From the NCBI RefSeq assembly GCF_016755875.1, contig NZ_BNED01000005.1, forward strand, positions 3,575,001-3,639,000: a DNA stretch of 64,000 nucleotides, in the 5' to 3' direction. The position numbers and the translations under genes are program-made. Below, one piece after another: positions 46,634-56,503 of the stretch; positions within the stretch are counted from its first letter, which is position 1; each line of letters begins with the position of its first letter. This stretch comes from Streptomyces spororaveus (GTDB lineage: Bacteria > Actinomycetota > Actinomycetes > Streptomycetales > Streptomycetaceae). A model generated the notes under the pieces. The model worked only from the letters and a program-made list of their open reading frames with translations. It was not told the DNA's origin and searched no databases.

Positions 46634-47200
46634 TTACTCCGAGAGGGCGCCCGCCAGGGCGTCCAGCCCGGCCCCTGCGCTCCAGCGCGCCCCGACACCG
46701 CGCACGAGGACCTCCCGAACGTCGTCCAGGACCTCCTCGTGCCCGACCGCGCGCGCGATCACCACGTGCAGCCGGTCGTCGGAGAGCTCCTCCACCTTGC
46801 CGTCGCCCCACTCCACGACGACCACGGACTCGGGCAGCGAGACGTCGAGGTCCAGGTCCTCCATCTCGTCCAGCCCGCCGCCCAGGCGGTACGCGTCCAC
46901 GTGCACCAGCGCGGGTCCCCCGGTCAGCGAGGGGTGCACACGGGCGATCACGAAGGTCGGCGAGGTCACGGCCCCGCGCACGCCCAGCCCCTCGCCGAGG
47001 CCCCGGGTGAGCGTGGTCTTGCCCGCGCCCAGCTCGCCGGTCAGCAGGACGAGGTCGCCGGGGCGCAGCAGGGCGGCGATCCTGCGGCCCAATTCCTGCA
47101 TCGCGTCCGGGGAGTCGATGGTGATCCGGGTCTCCGAGCCGGCCGCGGCCTCAGGTGCCGGCGCCTGGCTGCGCTGTGCTTCCAGCGGTACTTCTTCCAT
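46634..47200 (-). CDS. tsaE: TsaE, t6A synthesis ATPase
   Basis: 188 residues from ATG 47200; a TTG at 47209 is an alternative. The Walker A motif is GELGAGKTTLTRGLGEGL. TSPTFVIARVH and HVDAYRLGG are family motifs, followed by VVVEWGDG. It is required to recycle the TsaB-TsaD complex. The 5' end overlaps the hydrolase gene by about 50 bp, so the first 20 residues may be wrong. Confidence 0.93.
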   Translation of the reverse strand: MEEVPLEAQRSQAPAPEAAAGSETRITIDSPDAMQELGRRIAALLRPGDLVLLTGELGAGKTTLTRGLGEGLGVRGAVTSPTFVIARVHPSLTGGPALVHVDAYRLGGGLDEMEDLDLDVSLPESVVVVEWGDGKVEELSDDRLHVVIARAVGHEEVLDDVREVLVRGVGARWSAGAGLDALAGALSE

Positions 47201-48335
47201 GCCCGCCAACGTTAGTCGCTGCGGGGGCGGCCACCGCCCCGGTGCGCGCCAGCAGCTCGGTGAGCAGCCGCGTCACGGTCTCCGGGCGTTCCAGCATCAT
47301 CAGGTGCCCGGTGGACTCCAGGACCACGAGGTCGGCGCCGGGGAGCGCCTCCTTGATGGCGACGCTGTGCGCGGGCGGGGTGATCATGTCCCGGTCCCCG
47401 GCTATGACCGTGACCGGCAGGTCCGCGAACAGCTGGAGCGCGGAGGTCTTGTCGTGGGTCTGGAAGGCCGGGTAGAACTCGGCGACCACGTCGATGGGAG
47501 TGGCCTCGATCAGGCGCTCCGCGAACCGCGCGACGCCCGGATCCACGTCCCGGGAGCCGAACGAGTACATCTTGATCATTCCGGCGAAGAGGTCCGCGGT
47601 GGCCCGGCGGCCCTTCTCCACCAGCTCCACCTGGGAGCCGAGCGCCTTGAGCACGCCCGGCAGGAGTCGGCGTACGGCTCCCATGCCGGCGGCCGGCAGC
47701 CCGTACGTCACCTCGTCGAGGCGACCGCTGGAGGTTCCGACCAGGGCGACGCCGACGACGCGGTCGCGGACGATCTCGGGGTACTGCTCGGCGAATCCCA
47801 TGATGGTCATTCCGCCCATCGAGTGACCCACCAGGATCAGCGGCCCCTCGGGGGCGGCCGCGTCGATGACGGCCTTCAGGTCCCGGCCCAGCTGGTCGAT
47901 GCTCACCGGCTCGCCGTCCGCGTGGCCCAGGCCGCGGGCGCTGCGCCCGTGGCTGCGCTGGTCCCAGTAGACCGCGCGGACCACGCCGCGCAGGGCGGCC
48001 CGCTGGAAGTGCCAGGAGTCCTGGCCGAGGCAGTAGCCGTGGCAGAAGACGACGGTGGCCGGGGGCTCGGCCTTGCGCCGCAGGCGCCGGCGCTTGCCGT
48101 CCTCGGGGAGCTCGTCGACCTCGTAGTAGAGCTCGGTGGCGTCCTCGGCCCGGCAGATTCCCTCCGCGCCGCGCAGGGACCCGTAGTCCCCGGCCGCGTC
48201 GAGGGCGAGGCGCGCCTTCATCCGCATGCCGCGCCCGACGGTGATCCGTTCGACCGCGACACCGGCCGCCGCACCCGCGGCTATCACGCCGATGGCGGCG
48301 CCGGCCCAGCCGGCCTTGCGCCAGTTCTCGCTCAC
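47151..48335 (-). CDS. Alpha/beta hydrolase with membrane anchor
   Basis: 394 residues from GTG 48335. A membrane helix near the start (AGWAGAAIGVIAAGAAAGVAV) anchors it. The hydrolase domain has VVFCHGYCLGQDSWHF (oxyanion), DQRSHGRS, VGHSMGGMTIMGFA (nucleophile Ser), GDRDMITP (Asp) and ESTGHLMML (His). Substrate unknown. The alr-hydrolase-tsaE order is conserved in actinobacteria. Confidence 0.9.
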   Translation of the reverse strand: MSENWRKAGWAGAAIGVIAAGAAAGVAVERITVGRGMRMKARLALDAAGDYGSLRGAEGICRAEDATELYYEVDELPEDGKRRRLRRKAEPPATVVFCHGYCLGQDSWHFQRAALRGVVRAVYWDQRSHGRSARGLGHADGEPVSIDQLGRDLKAVIDAAAPEGPLILVGHSMGGMTIMGFAEQYPEIVRDRVVGVALVGTSSGRLDEVTYGLPAAGMGAVRRLLPGVLKALGSQVELVEKGRRATADLFAGMIKMYSFGSRDVDPGVARFAERLIEATPIDVVAEFYPAFQTHDKTSALQLFADLPVTVIAGDRDMITPPAHSVAIKEALPGADLVVLESTGHLMMLERPETVTRLLTELLARTGAVAAPAATNVGGHGRSTAGSTAQPGAGT

Positions 48336-48354
48336 GCCGCCGCCCTCACTCCGC

Positions 48355-49491
48355 TCAGCCGCCCAGGTAGACCCGGGGCACACGTGCACCGATACGGGTG
48401 ACGATCTCATACGCGATCGTGTGTGCCGCTCGTGCCCAGTCCTCGGCGGTAGGTTCACCGCGCTCCGCGTCCCCGAAGATGACGGCTTCGTCGCCTGCGC
48501 GGGCGTGGTCTCCCTCCAAGTCGACCACGAACTGGTCCATCGCGACGCGTCCGGCGACGTGGCGGATCTTGCCGCCGACGAGCACGGGGCCGAGGCCCGA
48601 GGCCTGCCGCGGGATGCCGTCGGCGTAGCCCGCCGGGACCAGCGCGAGGTTCGTCTCGGTGTCGGTGACGTAGTGGTGGCCGTAGCTCACCCCGTGCCCG
48701 GCGGGGACCGTCTTGACCAGGGCGAGGGAGGCCTTCAGGGTCATCGCGGGCCGCAGGCCCAGCTCGGCCGGGGTGCCGAGCTCGGGCGCGGGCGAGACGC
48801 CGTAGACGGCCAGCCCGCAGCGCACCAGGTCGAAGTGGGACTCGGGCAGGGTGAGGGTGGCCGGCGAGTTGGCGATGTGCCGGACCTCGGGCTCGACGCC
48901 CTCCTTCTCGGCGTACGCGAGCATGTCGCGGAAGGCGGCCAGCTGGAGCTGGATCGAGGGGTGACCGGGCTCGTCGGCGCAGGCGAAGTGCGACCAGAGG
49001 CCCGTGACCTGGACGGTCCCCTCGGCCTGGGCGGCGACGGCCGCGCCGACCAGCTCCTCCCAGTCGGCGGGCTGGCAGCCGTTGCGGCCGAGGCCGGTGT
49101 CGGCCTTGAGCTGGATGCGCGCGGTGCGGCCCGCCGCGCGGGCGGCCTCCCGCACCTCGTCGAGGGCCCACATTCCGCTGACGGAGACGTCGATGTCGGC
49201 CTCGACGGCCTCTCGCCAGGGCCCGCCCGGGGTCCACAGCCAGCACATGAGGCGCCCCCGGATCCCCGCGGCGCGGAGCGCGAGGGCCTCGTCGGGGGTG
49301 GCCGTGCCGAGCCAGGCGGCACCGGCCTGCTGGGCGGCCTCGGCGCACTCCAGGGCCCCGTGCCCGTAGGCATTCGCCTTGACCACGGCCATCAGCTCGG
49401 CCCGGGGCGCTCGCTCGCGCAGTGCGCGCACGTTCTCCCGTACGGCGTCAAGATCGATCTCGGCGTACACGCGCGTCGCTGTCTCGTTCAT
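48355..49491 (-). CDS. alr: Alanine racemase
   Basis: 378 residues. The PLP lysine is in AVVKANAYGHGALE; the C-terminal beta domain has the catalytic Tyr in GHGVSYGHHYV, with MDQFVVDLEG near the end. It makes D-Ala for peptidoglycan. It is 19 bp upstream of the hydrolase gene. Confidence 0.97.
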   Translation of the reverse strand: MNETATRVYAEIDLDAVRENVRALRERAPRAELMAVVKANAYGHGALECAEAAQQAGAAWLGTATPDEALALRAAGIRGRLMCWLWTPGGPWREAVEADIDVSVSGMWALDEVREAARAAGRTARIQLKADTGLGRNGCQPADWEELVGAAVAAQAEGTVQVTGLWSHFACADEPGHPSIQLQLAAFRDMLAYAEKEGVEPEVRHIANSPATLTLPESHFDLVRCGLAVYGVSPAPELGTPAELGLRPAMTLKASLALVKTVPAGHGVSYGHHYVTDTETNLALVPAGYADGIPRQASGLGPVLVGGKIRHVAGRVAMDQFVVDLEGDHARAGDEAVIFGDAERGEPTAEDWARAAHTIAYEIVTRIGARVPRVYLGG

Positions 49492-49588
49492 CGCCCCCAG
49501 TCTCTCAGAACCCCCGCCCGGCCTTGCGGGGGCTGGGCGAACCGGGGGCGCATGTCGTCCGGCGGCCGGCGCGCCGGGGTCGCCGGCG

Positions 49589-50989
49589 TCAGGGGTGGCG
49601 AGTGTCCCGCCAGGCGTCCGGGAGGGCCTCGGCCACCTGCTGGGCCAGGAGGGGGCCGCCGACGCGGCGGGCCGCCAGGCCGTGGAGGTACGCGCCGACC
49701 GCCCCCGCGTCCGCCCCGGACAGCCCGCCCGCCAGCAGGGAGCCCACCAGCCCGGACAGCACGTCCCCGCTGCCCGCGGTGGCCAGCCACGGGGTGCCCG
49801 TCGGGTTCACCCGGACGGCTCCGCCGCCGGAGGCGACCAGCGTCGTCGAGCCCTTCAGCAGCACCGCCGCCCCGTACCGCTGCGCCAGCCGCCGTACGGC
49901 GTCCAGCCGGCCCGCCTCCACCGACTCCCGCGACACCCCCAGCAGCGCCGCCGCCTCCCCCGCGTGCGGGGTCAGCAGGGTCGGGGCCGTCCGGGCCCGC
50001 AGCGCCGCCGCGTCCAGCCCCCGCAGCCCGTCCGCGTCGACCAGCACCGCCGTGTCCTGCGCCAGCAGCTCCGCGACCTCACCGGCGCGCCCCTCGCCCA
50101 GGCCCGGGCCGACCACCCATGCCTGCACCCGGCCGGGGCCGATCAGCGTCTCGGGGTAGCGGGCGAGCACCGCCTGCGCCGCCGGCCCGACGTACCGCAC
50201 CGCGCCCGCGCCGCCCCGCAGCGCTCCCGCCACGGCCAGCACCGCCGCGCCCGGGTACTGCGCCGACCCGGCGACGATCCCGACCACACCCCGCCGGTAC
50301 TTGTCGCTCGACGCCGTCGGCTCCGGCAGCAGCCCCGCCACATCGGCGTGCTGCAGGGCCTCCACCTCCGGCGACGGCAGTTCCAGCCCGATGTCGACGA
50401 GGTGCACCGCGCCCGTCCGTGAGGCCCCGGGGTCGATCAGCAGGCCGGGCTTGTACGCCCCGAAGGTCACCGTCACATCGGCCGTCACGGCCGGACCCGC
50501 CACCTCGCCGGTGTCCGCGTCCACCCCGCTCGGCAGGTCCACCGCGACCACGGGGACCCCCGGCGGGATCCGTTCCACCAGGGCCGCGGCCGCCGGGCGC
50601 AGTCCGCCCCGCCCGCCGATGCCGAGGAGCCCGTCCAGTACGAGGTCCGCGCGCGGGGGGACCGATCCGGCGAGCCGTCCCCCGGCGGCCCGCAGCGCGG
50701 CCAGCCCGCCCGGGTGCATCCGCCCGGGGTCCATCGGCACGGCCGTCACCCCGGCCCCGCGCCGGGCCAGCCGGGCGCCCGCGTACAGCGCGTCGCCGCC
50801 GTTGTCCCCGGGGCCGACGAGCAGCACCACCCGGGCCCCGTACACGCCGCCGCGGGCCCGGCGCAGCAGCCCGGCGCACGCGGCGGCCAGTCCGGCCGCC
50901 GCCCGCTGCATCAGGGCGCCCTCGGGCAGCCGGGCCATCAGCGCCCGCTCGGCGGCCCGTACGGTCTCCACGCTGTAAGCAGTACGCAC
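49589..50989 (-). CDS. Bifunctional NAD(P)HX epimerase/dehydratase
   Basis: 466 residues. The N-terminal YjeF domain (about 1-210) has VLLVGPGDNGGDALYAGARL and VVAVDLPSGVDADTG. The C-terminal ADP-dependent dehydratase domain has GVVGIVAGSAQYPGAAVLAV, LLTPHAGEAAALLG, VLLKGSTTLVA and ATAGSGDVLSGLVG. It repairs hydrated NAD(P)H. It follows acpS by 10 bp. Confidence 0.95.
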   Translation of the reverse strand: MRTAYSVETVRAAERALMARLPEGALMQRAAAGLAAACAGLLRRARGGVYGARVVLLVGPGDNGGDALYAGARLARRGAGVTAVPMDPGRMHPGGLAALRAAGGRLAGSVPPRADLVLDGLLGIGGRGGLRPAAAALVERIPPGVPVVAVDLPSGVDADTGEVAGPAVTADVTVTFGAYKPGLLIDPGASRTGAVHLVDIGLELPSPEVEALQHADVAGLLPEPTASSDKYRRGVVGIVAGSAQYPGAAVLAVAGALRGGAGAVRYVGPAAQAVLARYPETLIGPGRVQAWVVGPGLGEGRAGEVAELLAQDTAVLVDADGLRGLDAAALRARTAPTLLTPHAGEAAALLGVSRESVEAGRLDAVRRLAQRYGAAVLLKGSTTLVASGGGAVRVNPTGTPWLATAGSGDVLSGLVGSLLAGGLSGADAGAVGAYLHGLAARRVGGPLLAQQVAEALPDAWRDTRHP

Positions 50990-50999
50990 GGACTGCCCC

Positions 51000-51368
51000 C
51001 TAACCTTCTGCGATCACCACGGCGGAGGCGACGCCCGCGTCGTGGCTGAGCGAGATGTGCCAGGACTTCACACCCAGCGCCCGAGCCCGCGCCTCGACCG
51101 TCCCGGACACCCGCAGCCGCGGCTGCCCGGTGGGCTCGACGTACACCTCGGCGTCGGTCCAGAGCATGCCGGCGGGCGCGCCCAGCGCCTTGGCGAGGGC
51201 CTCCTTGGCGGCGAACCGCGCGGCGAGCGAGGCGATCCCGCGCCGCTCGCCGCTCGGCAGTGTCAACTCGGCGTCGACGAACAGCCGTCCGGCCAGGTTC
51301 GGCGTGCGCTCCAGCGCCGCTCCGAACCGCTCGATCTCCGCTACGTCGATCCCGACGCCGATAATCAC
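51000..51368 (-). CDS. acpS: Holo-[acyl-carrier-protein] synthase
   Basis: 122 residues, GTG start. [14 protein letters not shown] (metal Asp), [12 protein letters not shown] and the C-terminal [16 protein letters not shown] are the AcpS signatures. It adds 4'-phosphopantetheine to carrier proteins of fatty-acid synthesis. It lies 24 bp after glmS. Confidence 0.96.
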   Translation of the reverse strand: MIIGVGIDVAEIERFGAALERTPNLAGRLFVDAELTLPSGERRGIASLAARFAAKEALAKALGAPAGMLWTDAEVYVEPTGQPRLRVSGTVEARARALGVKSWHISLSHDAGVASAVVIAEG

Positions 51369-51392
51369 AACGACAACTCCACTGGCCGACTG

Positions 51393-53240
51393 CTACTCCA
51401 CGGTCACCGACTTGGCGAGGTTACGCGGCTGGTCCACCTCGTTGCCGCGCGCCGTGGCCAGCTCGCACGCGAACACCTGCAGCGGCACCGTCGCCACCAG
51501 CGGCTGGAGGAGCGTCGGCGTCACCGGGATGCGGATCAGGTGGTCGGCGTACGGGACGACCGCCTCGTCGCCCTCCTCCGCGATCACGATGGTCCGCGCA
51601 CCGCGCGCCCGGATCTCCTGGATGTTCGACACGATCTTGTCGTGGAGCACCGACCGGCCGCGCGGCGACGGGACGACCACCACCACCGGCAGGTCCTTCT
51701 CGATCAGCGCGATCGGCCCGTGCTTGAGCTCGCCCGCCGCGAAGCCCTCGGCGTGCATGTACGCCAGCTCCTTCAGCTTGAGCGCGCCCTCCAGCGCCAC
51801 CGGGTAGCCGACGTGCCGTCCCAGGAACAGCACGGTGTCCTTGTCGGCGAGCGAGCGCGCGAGCTCCCGTACCGGCTCCATGGTCTCCAGTACGGTGTCC
51901 ACCGCGGCGGCGATGTCCGACAGCTCCCGGATCACCGCCTCGATCTCGTCGCCCCACTTCGTCCCGCGGACCTGGCCGAGGTAGAGCGCGACCAGGTAGC
52001 AGGCCACCAGCTGCGTCAGGAAGGCCTTGGTCGAGGCGACCGCCACCTCGGGACCGGCGTGCGTGTAGAGGACCGCGTCCGATTCCCGCGGGATCGTCGA
52101 CCCGTTGGTGTTGCAGATGGCCAGCACCCTGGCACCCTGCTCGCGCGCGTGCCGCAGCGCCATGAGGGTGTCCATGGTCTCGCCGGACTGCGAGATCGCG
52201 ACCACCAGCGTCCGCTGGTCCAGGATCGGGTCCCGGTAGCGGAACTCGCTCGCCAGCTCGGTCTCGCAGGGGATGCGGGTCCAGTGCTCGATGGCCAGCT
52301 TCGCGATCATGCCCGCGTGGTACGCCGTACCGCACGCCACGATCACGACCTTGTCGACCTCCCTGAGCACGGAGACGGGGATGCGCACCTCGTCCAGGGT
52401 CAGCGAGCCGCTCGCGTCGATCCTGCCCAGGAGGGTGTCGGCGACGGCCTTCGGCTGCTCGGCGATCTCCTTGAGCATGAAGTAGTCGTACCCCCCCTTC
52501 TCGGCCGCCGAGGCGTCCCAGTCGACGTGGTACGCCCGCACGGTCGCGGGCGAACCGTCGAAGTCGGTCACCGTGACACCCGCGCGGCGGAGCTCGACGA
52601 CCTGGTCCTGGCCCAGCTCGATCGCGGACCGCGTGTGGGCGATGAACGCGGCCACGTCCGAGGCGAGGAAGTTCTCGCCCTCTCCGACGCCCACCACCAG
52701 GGGCGAGTTCCGGCGCGCGCCGACCACCACGTCCGGTTCGTCGGCGTGCACGGCGACCAGGGTGAAGGCGCCTTCCAGCCGCCGGCACACCTGCCGCATG
52801 GCCTCCGCGAGATCGCCGGTCGCCGAGAACCGCTCCGCCAGCAGGTGTGCCACGACCTCGGTGTCCGTCTCGGACTCCAGCCGGTGTCCGCGCTCGGCCA
52901 GCTCGGCGCGGAGCGCGGCGAAGTTCTCGATGATGCCGTTGTGCACGACGGCCACGCGCCCCGAGTTGTCGAGGTGCGGGTGGGCGTTGGCGTCGGTGGG
53001 CCCGCCGTGGGTCGCCCACCGGGTGTGCCCGAGCCCCGTGGAACCGGCCGGCAGCGGATGCCCGACCAGCTCCTTCTCCAGATTGACGAGCTTCCCGGCC
53101 TTCTTGACGGCCGCCAGGCCGCCGTCCGCGAGCACGGCGACCCCGGCCGAGTCGTAGCCGCGGTACTCCAGCCGCTTGAGTCCGGCGATGACCACATCGA
53201 GCGCCGACTGCGCTCCCACGTAACCCACAATTCCGCACAT
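51393..53240 (-). CDS. glmS: Glucosamine-6-phosphate synthase (isomerising)
   Basis: 615 residues from ATG 53240; a frame extending to 53312 is not the start because MCGIVGYVG exposes Cys as the catalytic N-terminus. GHTRWATHGGPTDANAHPH, then two SIS domains (VACGTAYHAGMIAKLAIEHW, SQSGETMDTLMALRHA) and the C-terminal RNLAKSVTVE. It makes glucosamine-6-phosphate from fructose-6-phosphate and glutamine; glmM at 56500 acts next. Confidence 0.97.
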   Translation of the reverse strand: MCGIVGYVGAQSALDVVIAGLKRLEYRGYDSAGVAVLADGGLAAVKKAGKLVNLEKELVGHPLPAGSTGLGHTRWATHGGPTDANAHPHLDNSGRVAVVHNGIIENFAALRAELAERGHRLESETDTEVVAHLLAERFSATGDLAEAMRQVCRRLEGAFTLVAVHADEPDVVVGARRNSPLVVGVGEGENFLASDVAAFIAHTRSAIELGQDQVVELRRAGVTVTDFDGSPATVRAYHVDWDASAAEKGGYDYFMLKEIAEQPKAVADTLLGRIDASGSLTLDEVRIPVSVLREVDKVVIVACGTAYHAGMIAKLAIEHWTRIPCETELASEFRYRDPILDQRTLVVAISQSGETMDTLMALRHAREQGARVLAICNTNGSTIPRESDAVLYTHAGPEVAVASTKAFLTQLVACYLVALYLGQVRGTKWGDEIEAVIRELSDIAAAVDTVLETMEPVRELARSLADKDTVLFLGRHVGYPVALEGALKLKELAYMHAEGFAAGELKHGPIALIEKDLPVVVVVPSPRGRSVLHDKIVSNIQEIRARGARTIVIAEEGDEAVVPYADHLIRIPVTPTLLQPLVATVPLQVFACELATARGNEVDQPRNLAKSVTVE

Positions 53241-53292
53241 AGGCCGCAGCGTACGCCGTAGTTGGCCGTCTGCCCCGTAGCCGAACAAGACG

Positions 53293-53327
53293 AAAAACCC
53301 GCCCCGGCGCATCGGCCGGAGCGGGTT
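53293..53327 (-). terminator. Terminator after the 53348 lipoprotein gene
   Basis: AACCCGCTCCGGC and GCCGGGGCGGGTT form a 13-bp stem with one T-G pair on the minus strand, followed by a run of five T. This is the clearest factor-independent terminator here. Confidence 0.85.
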
Positions 53328-53347
53328 GACGTGGTGTCGGGCAGGCG

Positions 53348-54121
53348 TCAGCCGAGCTTCTTCACCTGGGCGTCGACGAGGGCCTTCGGCTGCTCGGCGA
53401 TGCCGGCCAGGCTCAGCGACGAGAAGGTCGCGACGGTGTTGCCCTTGCGCACGAGGACCAGCTGGGTCGTCAGCTTCTCGCCGTCGGCGTCGAGCTCGAT
53501 GGTCAGGGGCAGGGCCTCGTCACCACCGGTGACGGCGGCACCGGGCGCAGCCTTGGTGATCTTGGTGGTCTCGCCGTCCTGGGTGGCCGAGTAGCCGCCG
53601 GAGCACTTCTCGCTCGCGGTCTTCACTGCGGCGAACGCCTCCTCGGCGCCCTTGCCCTCGTACGAGGCGAGGGTCACGGTCGTGGCCGTGGAGCCGAGGG
53701 CGCCCGTGATCGCCTTCGCCATGTCGTCCGGCGAGGTGCCCGCGGCGGGCTTCGGGGTGGCGATCGCCTTGGTGCGGGCCGTCCCGGAGGGGGTGCCGGC
53801 CGGGACGAACGCCTGCGCCTGGACCAGGACCTTGCACTCGGGCTTGTCGCTGGTGGCGGTGGCGCCGGCGGCGGCCTCGGCGGGCGTGGCCTCCTTGAAG
53901 GTGTGGTCCGCGAGGTCGGCCTGGGCCACGAGGAGCTTGGCCAGTTCCGCATCCGTCTTGCCCTTGGCGGCCGGGGCAGCCGAGGTCGCGGGGGCCGAGG
54001 CCTTGGTGTCCGTCTTGCCGTCGGCCTTGTCGGCCTTCTCGCCGCCGCAGGCGGTGGCCAGCAGGGCCAGGGACACCGCGGACGCGGTCAGGACGGTACG
54101 ACGGACAAGAGCGGTACGCAC
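53348..54121 (-). CDS. Lipoprotein of unknown function
   Basis: 257 residues, GTG 54121 with GGGGGAG upstream. The lipobox ALLATACGG makes Cys25 the lipidated residue. A Lys/Ala/Thr-rich linker precedes a soluble domain with two more Cys (PECKVLVQAQAF; EKCSGGYSATQDG) and PLTIELDADGEKLTTQLVLV. It resembles the sensor-like lipoproteins common in actinobacteria, but has no assigned function. Confidence 0.85.
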   Translation of the reverse strand: MRTALVRRTVLTASAVSLALLATACGGEKADKADGKTDTKASAPATSAAPAAKGKTDAELAKLLVAQADLADHTFKEATPAEAAAGATATSDKPECKVLVQAQAFVPAGTPSGTARTKAIATPKPAAGTSPDDMAKAITGALGSTATTVTLASYEGKGAEEAFAAVKTASEKCSGGYSATQDGETTKITKAAPGAAVTGGDEALPLTIELDADGEKLTTQLVLVRKGNTVATFSSLSLAGIAEQPKALVDAQVKKLG

Positions 54122-54437
54122 GAGAAATCTCCCCCATGGAGTAAGGCGGCTGCAGCGCAGCCCGAACCGCGCCCCTCGAAGCGGGACGTGGGCACGACTG
54201 CGGTGATCAACAATGTACGGGGCAATCGATCACCCCGTGACTCCTTATGGGTTCCGCGGCCGATCGTGACCCGGACGAGACCCCAAGAATTTCCAATCGA
54301 AACCACCCTGCGTACAACCACACCCGTACCGGCCAGGCCCTGTCCGGCACCGGCCGCCCCCGCCGGGCAGCCGCCCCCGCCGGGCACGTGACCGACCACA
54401 CCACCCACAACCGCCCCGGAGCCCCGACAATGGCGGT
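54122..54437. promoter_or_regulatory. Divergent lipoprotein-coaA region with inverted repeat
   Basis: A 316-bp stretch without a supported gene. GGTGATC (54202-54208) and GATCACC (54228-54234) are an inverted repeat with a 19-nt centre, close to the lipoprotein gene. A GACAAT box (54426-54431) precedes the coaA GTG by 6 nt. Confidence 0.45.
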
Positions 54438-55487
54438 GTGATCACTTCGCCGCCACGAAGCAACACGCCGGACAACGCAACGGAGCGCACCGGCCGGGAG
54501 GGGCACCCCACACGCCCCGGACACCGCCGGGGCCCCGAGGCCTCGCCCTACGTCGACCTCACCCGCGCCGAGTGGAGCGCCCTGCGGGAGCGGACCCCGC
54601 TGCCGCTGACCGCCGACGAGGTGGAGCGGCTGCGCGGTCTCGGTGACGTCATCGACCTCGACGAGGTCCGCGACGTCTACCTGCCGCTGTCCCGGCTCCT
54701 CAACCTCTACGTGGGCGCCACCAGCAACCTCCGCGGCACCCTCAACACCTTCCTCGGCGACGCGGGCAACGGGCACGGCGCCCAGCAGGGCACCCCCTTC
54801 GTCATAGGCGTGGCCGGTTCGGTCGCCGTCGGCAAGTCCACCGTGGCCCGCCTGCTCCAGGCCCTGCTGGCCCGCTGGCCCGAGCACCCGCGCGTGGAGC
54901 TGGTGACCACCGACGGCTTCCTGTACCCGATGAAGGAGCTCCAGCGGCGTGGGCTGACCTCCCGCAAGGGGTTCCCGGAGTCCTACGACCGCCGCGCGCT
55001 CACCCGCTTCGTCGCCGACATCAAGGCCGGCAAGGACGAGGTGCGGGCCCCGGTCTACTCGCACCTGATCTACGACATCGTCCCTGGTGAGGAGCTCGTC
55101 GTCCGCCGCCCGGACATCCTCATCGTCGAGGGCCTCAACGTGCTCCAGCCGGCCCTCCCGGGCACGGACGGCCGTACCCGCGTCGCCCTCGCCGACTACT
55201 TCGACTTCAGCGTGTACGTGGACGCGCGTCCCGAGGACATCGAGCGCTGGTACCTCAACCGGTTCCGGAAGCTGCGCGCGACCGCGTTCCAGAACCCCTT
55301 CTCCTACTTCCGCAAGTACACCCAGGTCTCCGAGGAGGAGGCCATGGAGTACGCGCAGACGATGTGGCGGACGATCAACCGGCCCAACCTGCTGGAGAAC
55401 GTGGCGCCCACCCGCGGCCGGGCCACGCTCGTCGTCCGCAAGGGACCCGACCACAAGGTGCAGAAGCTGAGCCTCCGCAAGCTCTAG
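54438..55487 (+). CDS. coaA: Pantothenate kinase (type I)
   Basis: 349 residues, GTG start in a leaderless setting. P-loop [17 protein letters not shown], then [51 protein letters not shown] and [19 protein letters not shown], all typical. It phosphorylates pantothenate, the first step to CoA. The N-terminal 35 residues are disordered and Pro/Arg-rich. Confidence 0.97.
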   Translation: MITSPPRSNTPDNATERTGREGHPTRPGHRRGPEASPYVDLTRAEWSALRERTPLPLTADEVERLRGLGDVIDLDEVRDVYLPLSRLLNLYVGATSNLRGTLNTFLGDAGNGHGAQQGTPFVIGVAGSVAVGKSTVARLLQALLARWPEHPRVELVTTDGFLYPMKELQRRGLTSRKGFPESYDRRALTRFVADIKAGKDEVRAPVYSHLIYDIVPGEELVVRRPDILIVEGLNVLQPALPGTDGRTRVALADYFDFSVYVDARPEDIERWYLNRFRKLRATAFQNPFSYFRKYTQVSEEEAMEYAQTMWRTINRPNLLENVAPTRGRATLVVRKGPDHKVQKLSLRKL

Positions 55488-55510
55488 CCGGCAGTCGCTA
55501 GGGTGCGGGC

Positions 55511-56503
55511 ATGCTGCATCTGCGGATGATCACCCCGCACCACCTCACCGAGCAGCTGGTGGGGCTGATCGACGAGACGGTCGGCACCACCCATCTGGTC
55601 GTGCTGACCGGCGCCGCGCGCGACCCCGAGGGCGATGTCGTCCTGTGCGACGTCGCCCGCGAGGCGGCCGACGAACTCCTCCAGGCGATGCGCCGGCTCG
55701 GGGTCGACGAGAGCGGTTCGATCGCCGTGGAGAACATCGACCTGTCGATCTCCAGGCGCGCCGAGGAGGCCGAGGAGGAGGCGCCGGGCGAGGCCGCCGA
55801 CGCGGTGGTCTGGGAGCAGCTCGCCGAGTCGACGCACGAGGAGTCCACCCTCACGATCACCTACGCCGCCTTCATGATCGTGGCGACGATGATCGCGGCG
55901 TGCGGGGTGGTCCTGGACAACGCGATCCTGATCGTGGGCGCCATGGCGGTCGGCCCGGAATTCGGCCCGCTCGCCGGTATCTGCACCGGCCTGGTGCAGC
56001 GCCGCCCCAGGCTCGCCGGCCGCTCGCTCTTCGCTCTGTTCGTCGGCTTCACGGCCGCGATCGTGGCGACGACCGTCTTCAGCCTGGGCATGACCGCGCT
56101 CGGCCTGTTCCACGAGGCGATGCTGGAGAACCCCCGGCCGAACACCAGCTTCATCTGGCAGCCCGACCCGTTCTCCTTCGTCGTCGCACTGCTCGCCGGT
56201 GTCGCCGGCATGCTGTCGCTGACCTCGGCGAAGGCCGGTGCGCTGGTCGGGGTGGCGATCTCCGTCACCACCGTGCCGGCGGGCGCGAACGCGGCGGTGG
56301 CCCTCAGCTACGGCGATTTCTCGCAGATGTGGGGCTCGGCGGTGCAGCTGGCGGTGAACCTGGGCGGCATCATCCTGTCCGGGACGCTGACGCTCGTCTG
56401 CTGGAAACTGCTGTGGCGCACCCAGGAGAGCCGGATGATCCGGAAACCGGGTGCGCCACGCGGGCCTGGCGGTGGTGCCTGGAAGGGCCCGGGCCGTTTC
56501 TAG
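55511..56503 (+). CDS. DUF389 membrane protein
   Basis: 330 residues. An N-terminal soluble domain ([40 protein letters not shown]) precedes six hydrophobic segments with [21 protein letters not shown], the DUF389 signature. Function is unknown. TAGGGT (55499-55504) lies 6 nt before ATG 55511, so a leaderless transcript is likely. The stop overlaps the convergent glmM stop by 4 bp. Confidence 0.88.
   Translation: MLHLRMITPHHLTEQLVGLIDETVGTTHLVVLTGAARDPEGDVVLCDVAREAADELLQAMRRLGVDESGSIAVENIDLSISRRAEEAEEEAPGEAADAVVWEQLAESTHEESTLTITYAAFMIVATMIAACGVVLDNAILIVGAMAVGPEFGPLAGICTGLVQRRPRLAGRSLFALFVGFTAAIVATTVFSLGMTALGLFHEAMLENPRPNTSFIWQPDPFSFVVALLAGVAGMLSLTSAKAGALVGVAISVTTVPAGANAAVALSYGDFSQMWGSAVQLAVNLGGIILSGTLTLVCWKLLWRTQESRMIRKPGAPRGPGGGAWKGPGRF

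Noticed and set aside
51369..51392. A glmS-associated riboswitch or ribozyme
   Set aside because: The glmS ribozyme is a Firmicutes element and lies before glmS. No such structure is seen before 53240.
53241..53312. A 24-residue N-terminal extension of GlmS
   Set aside because: The enzyme needs a free N-terminal Cys, which only the ATG at 53240 gives.
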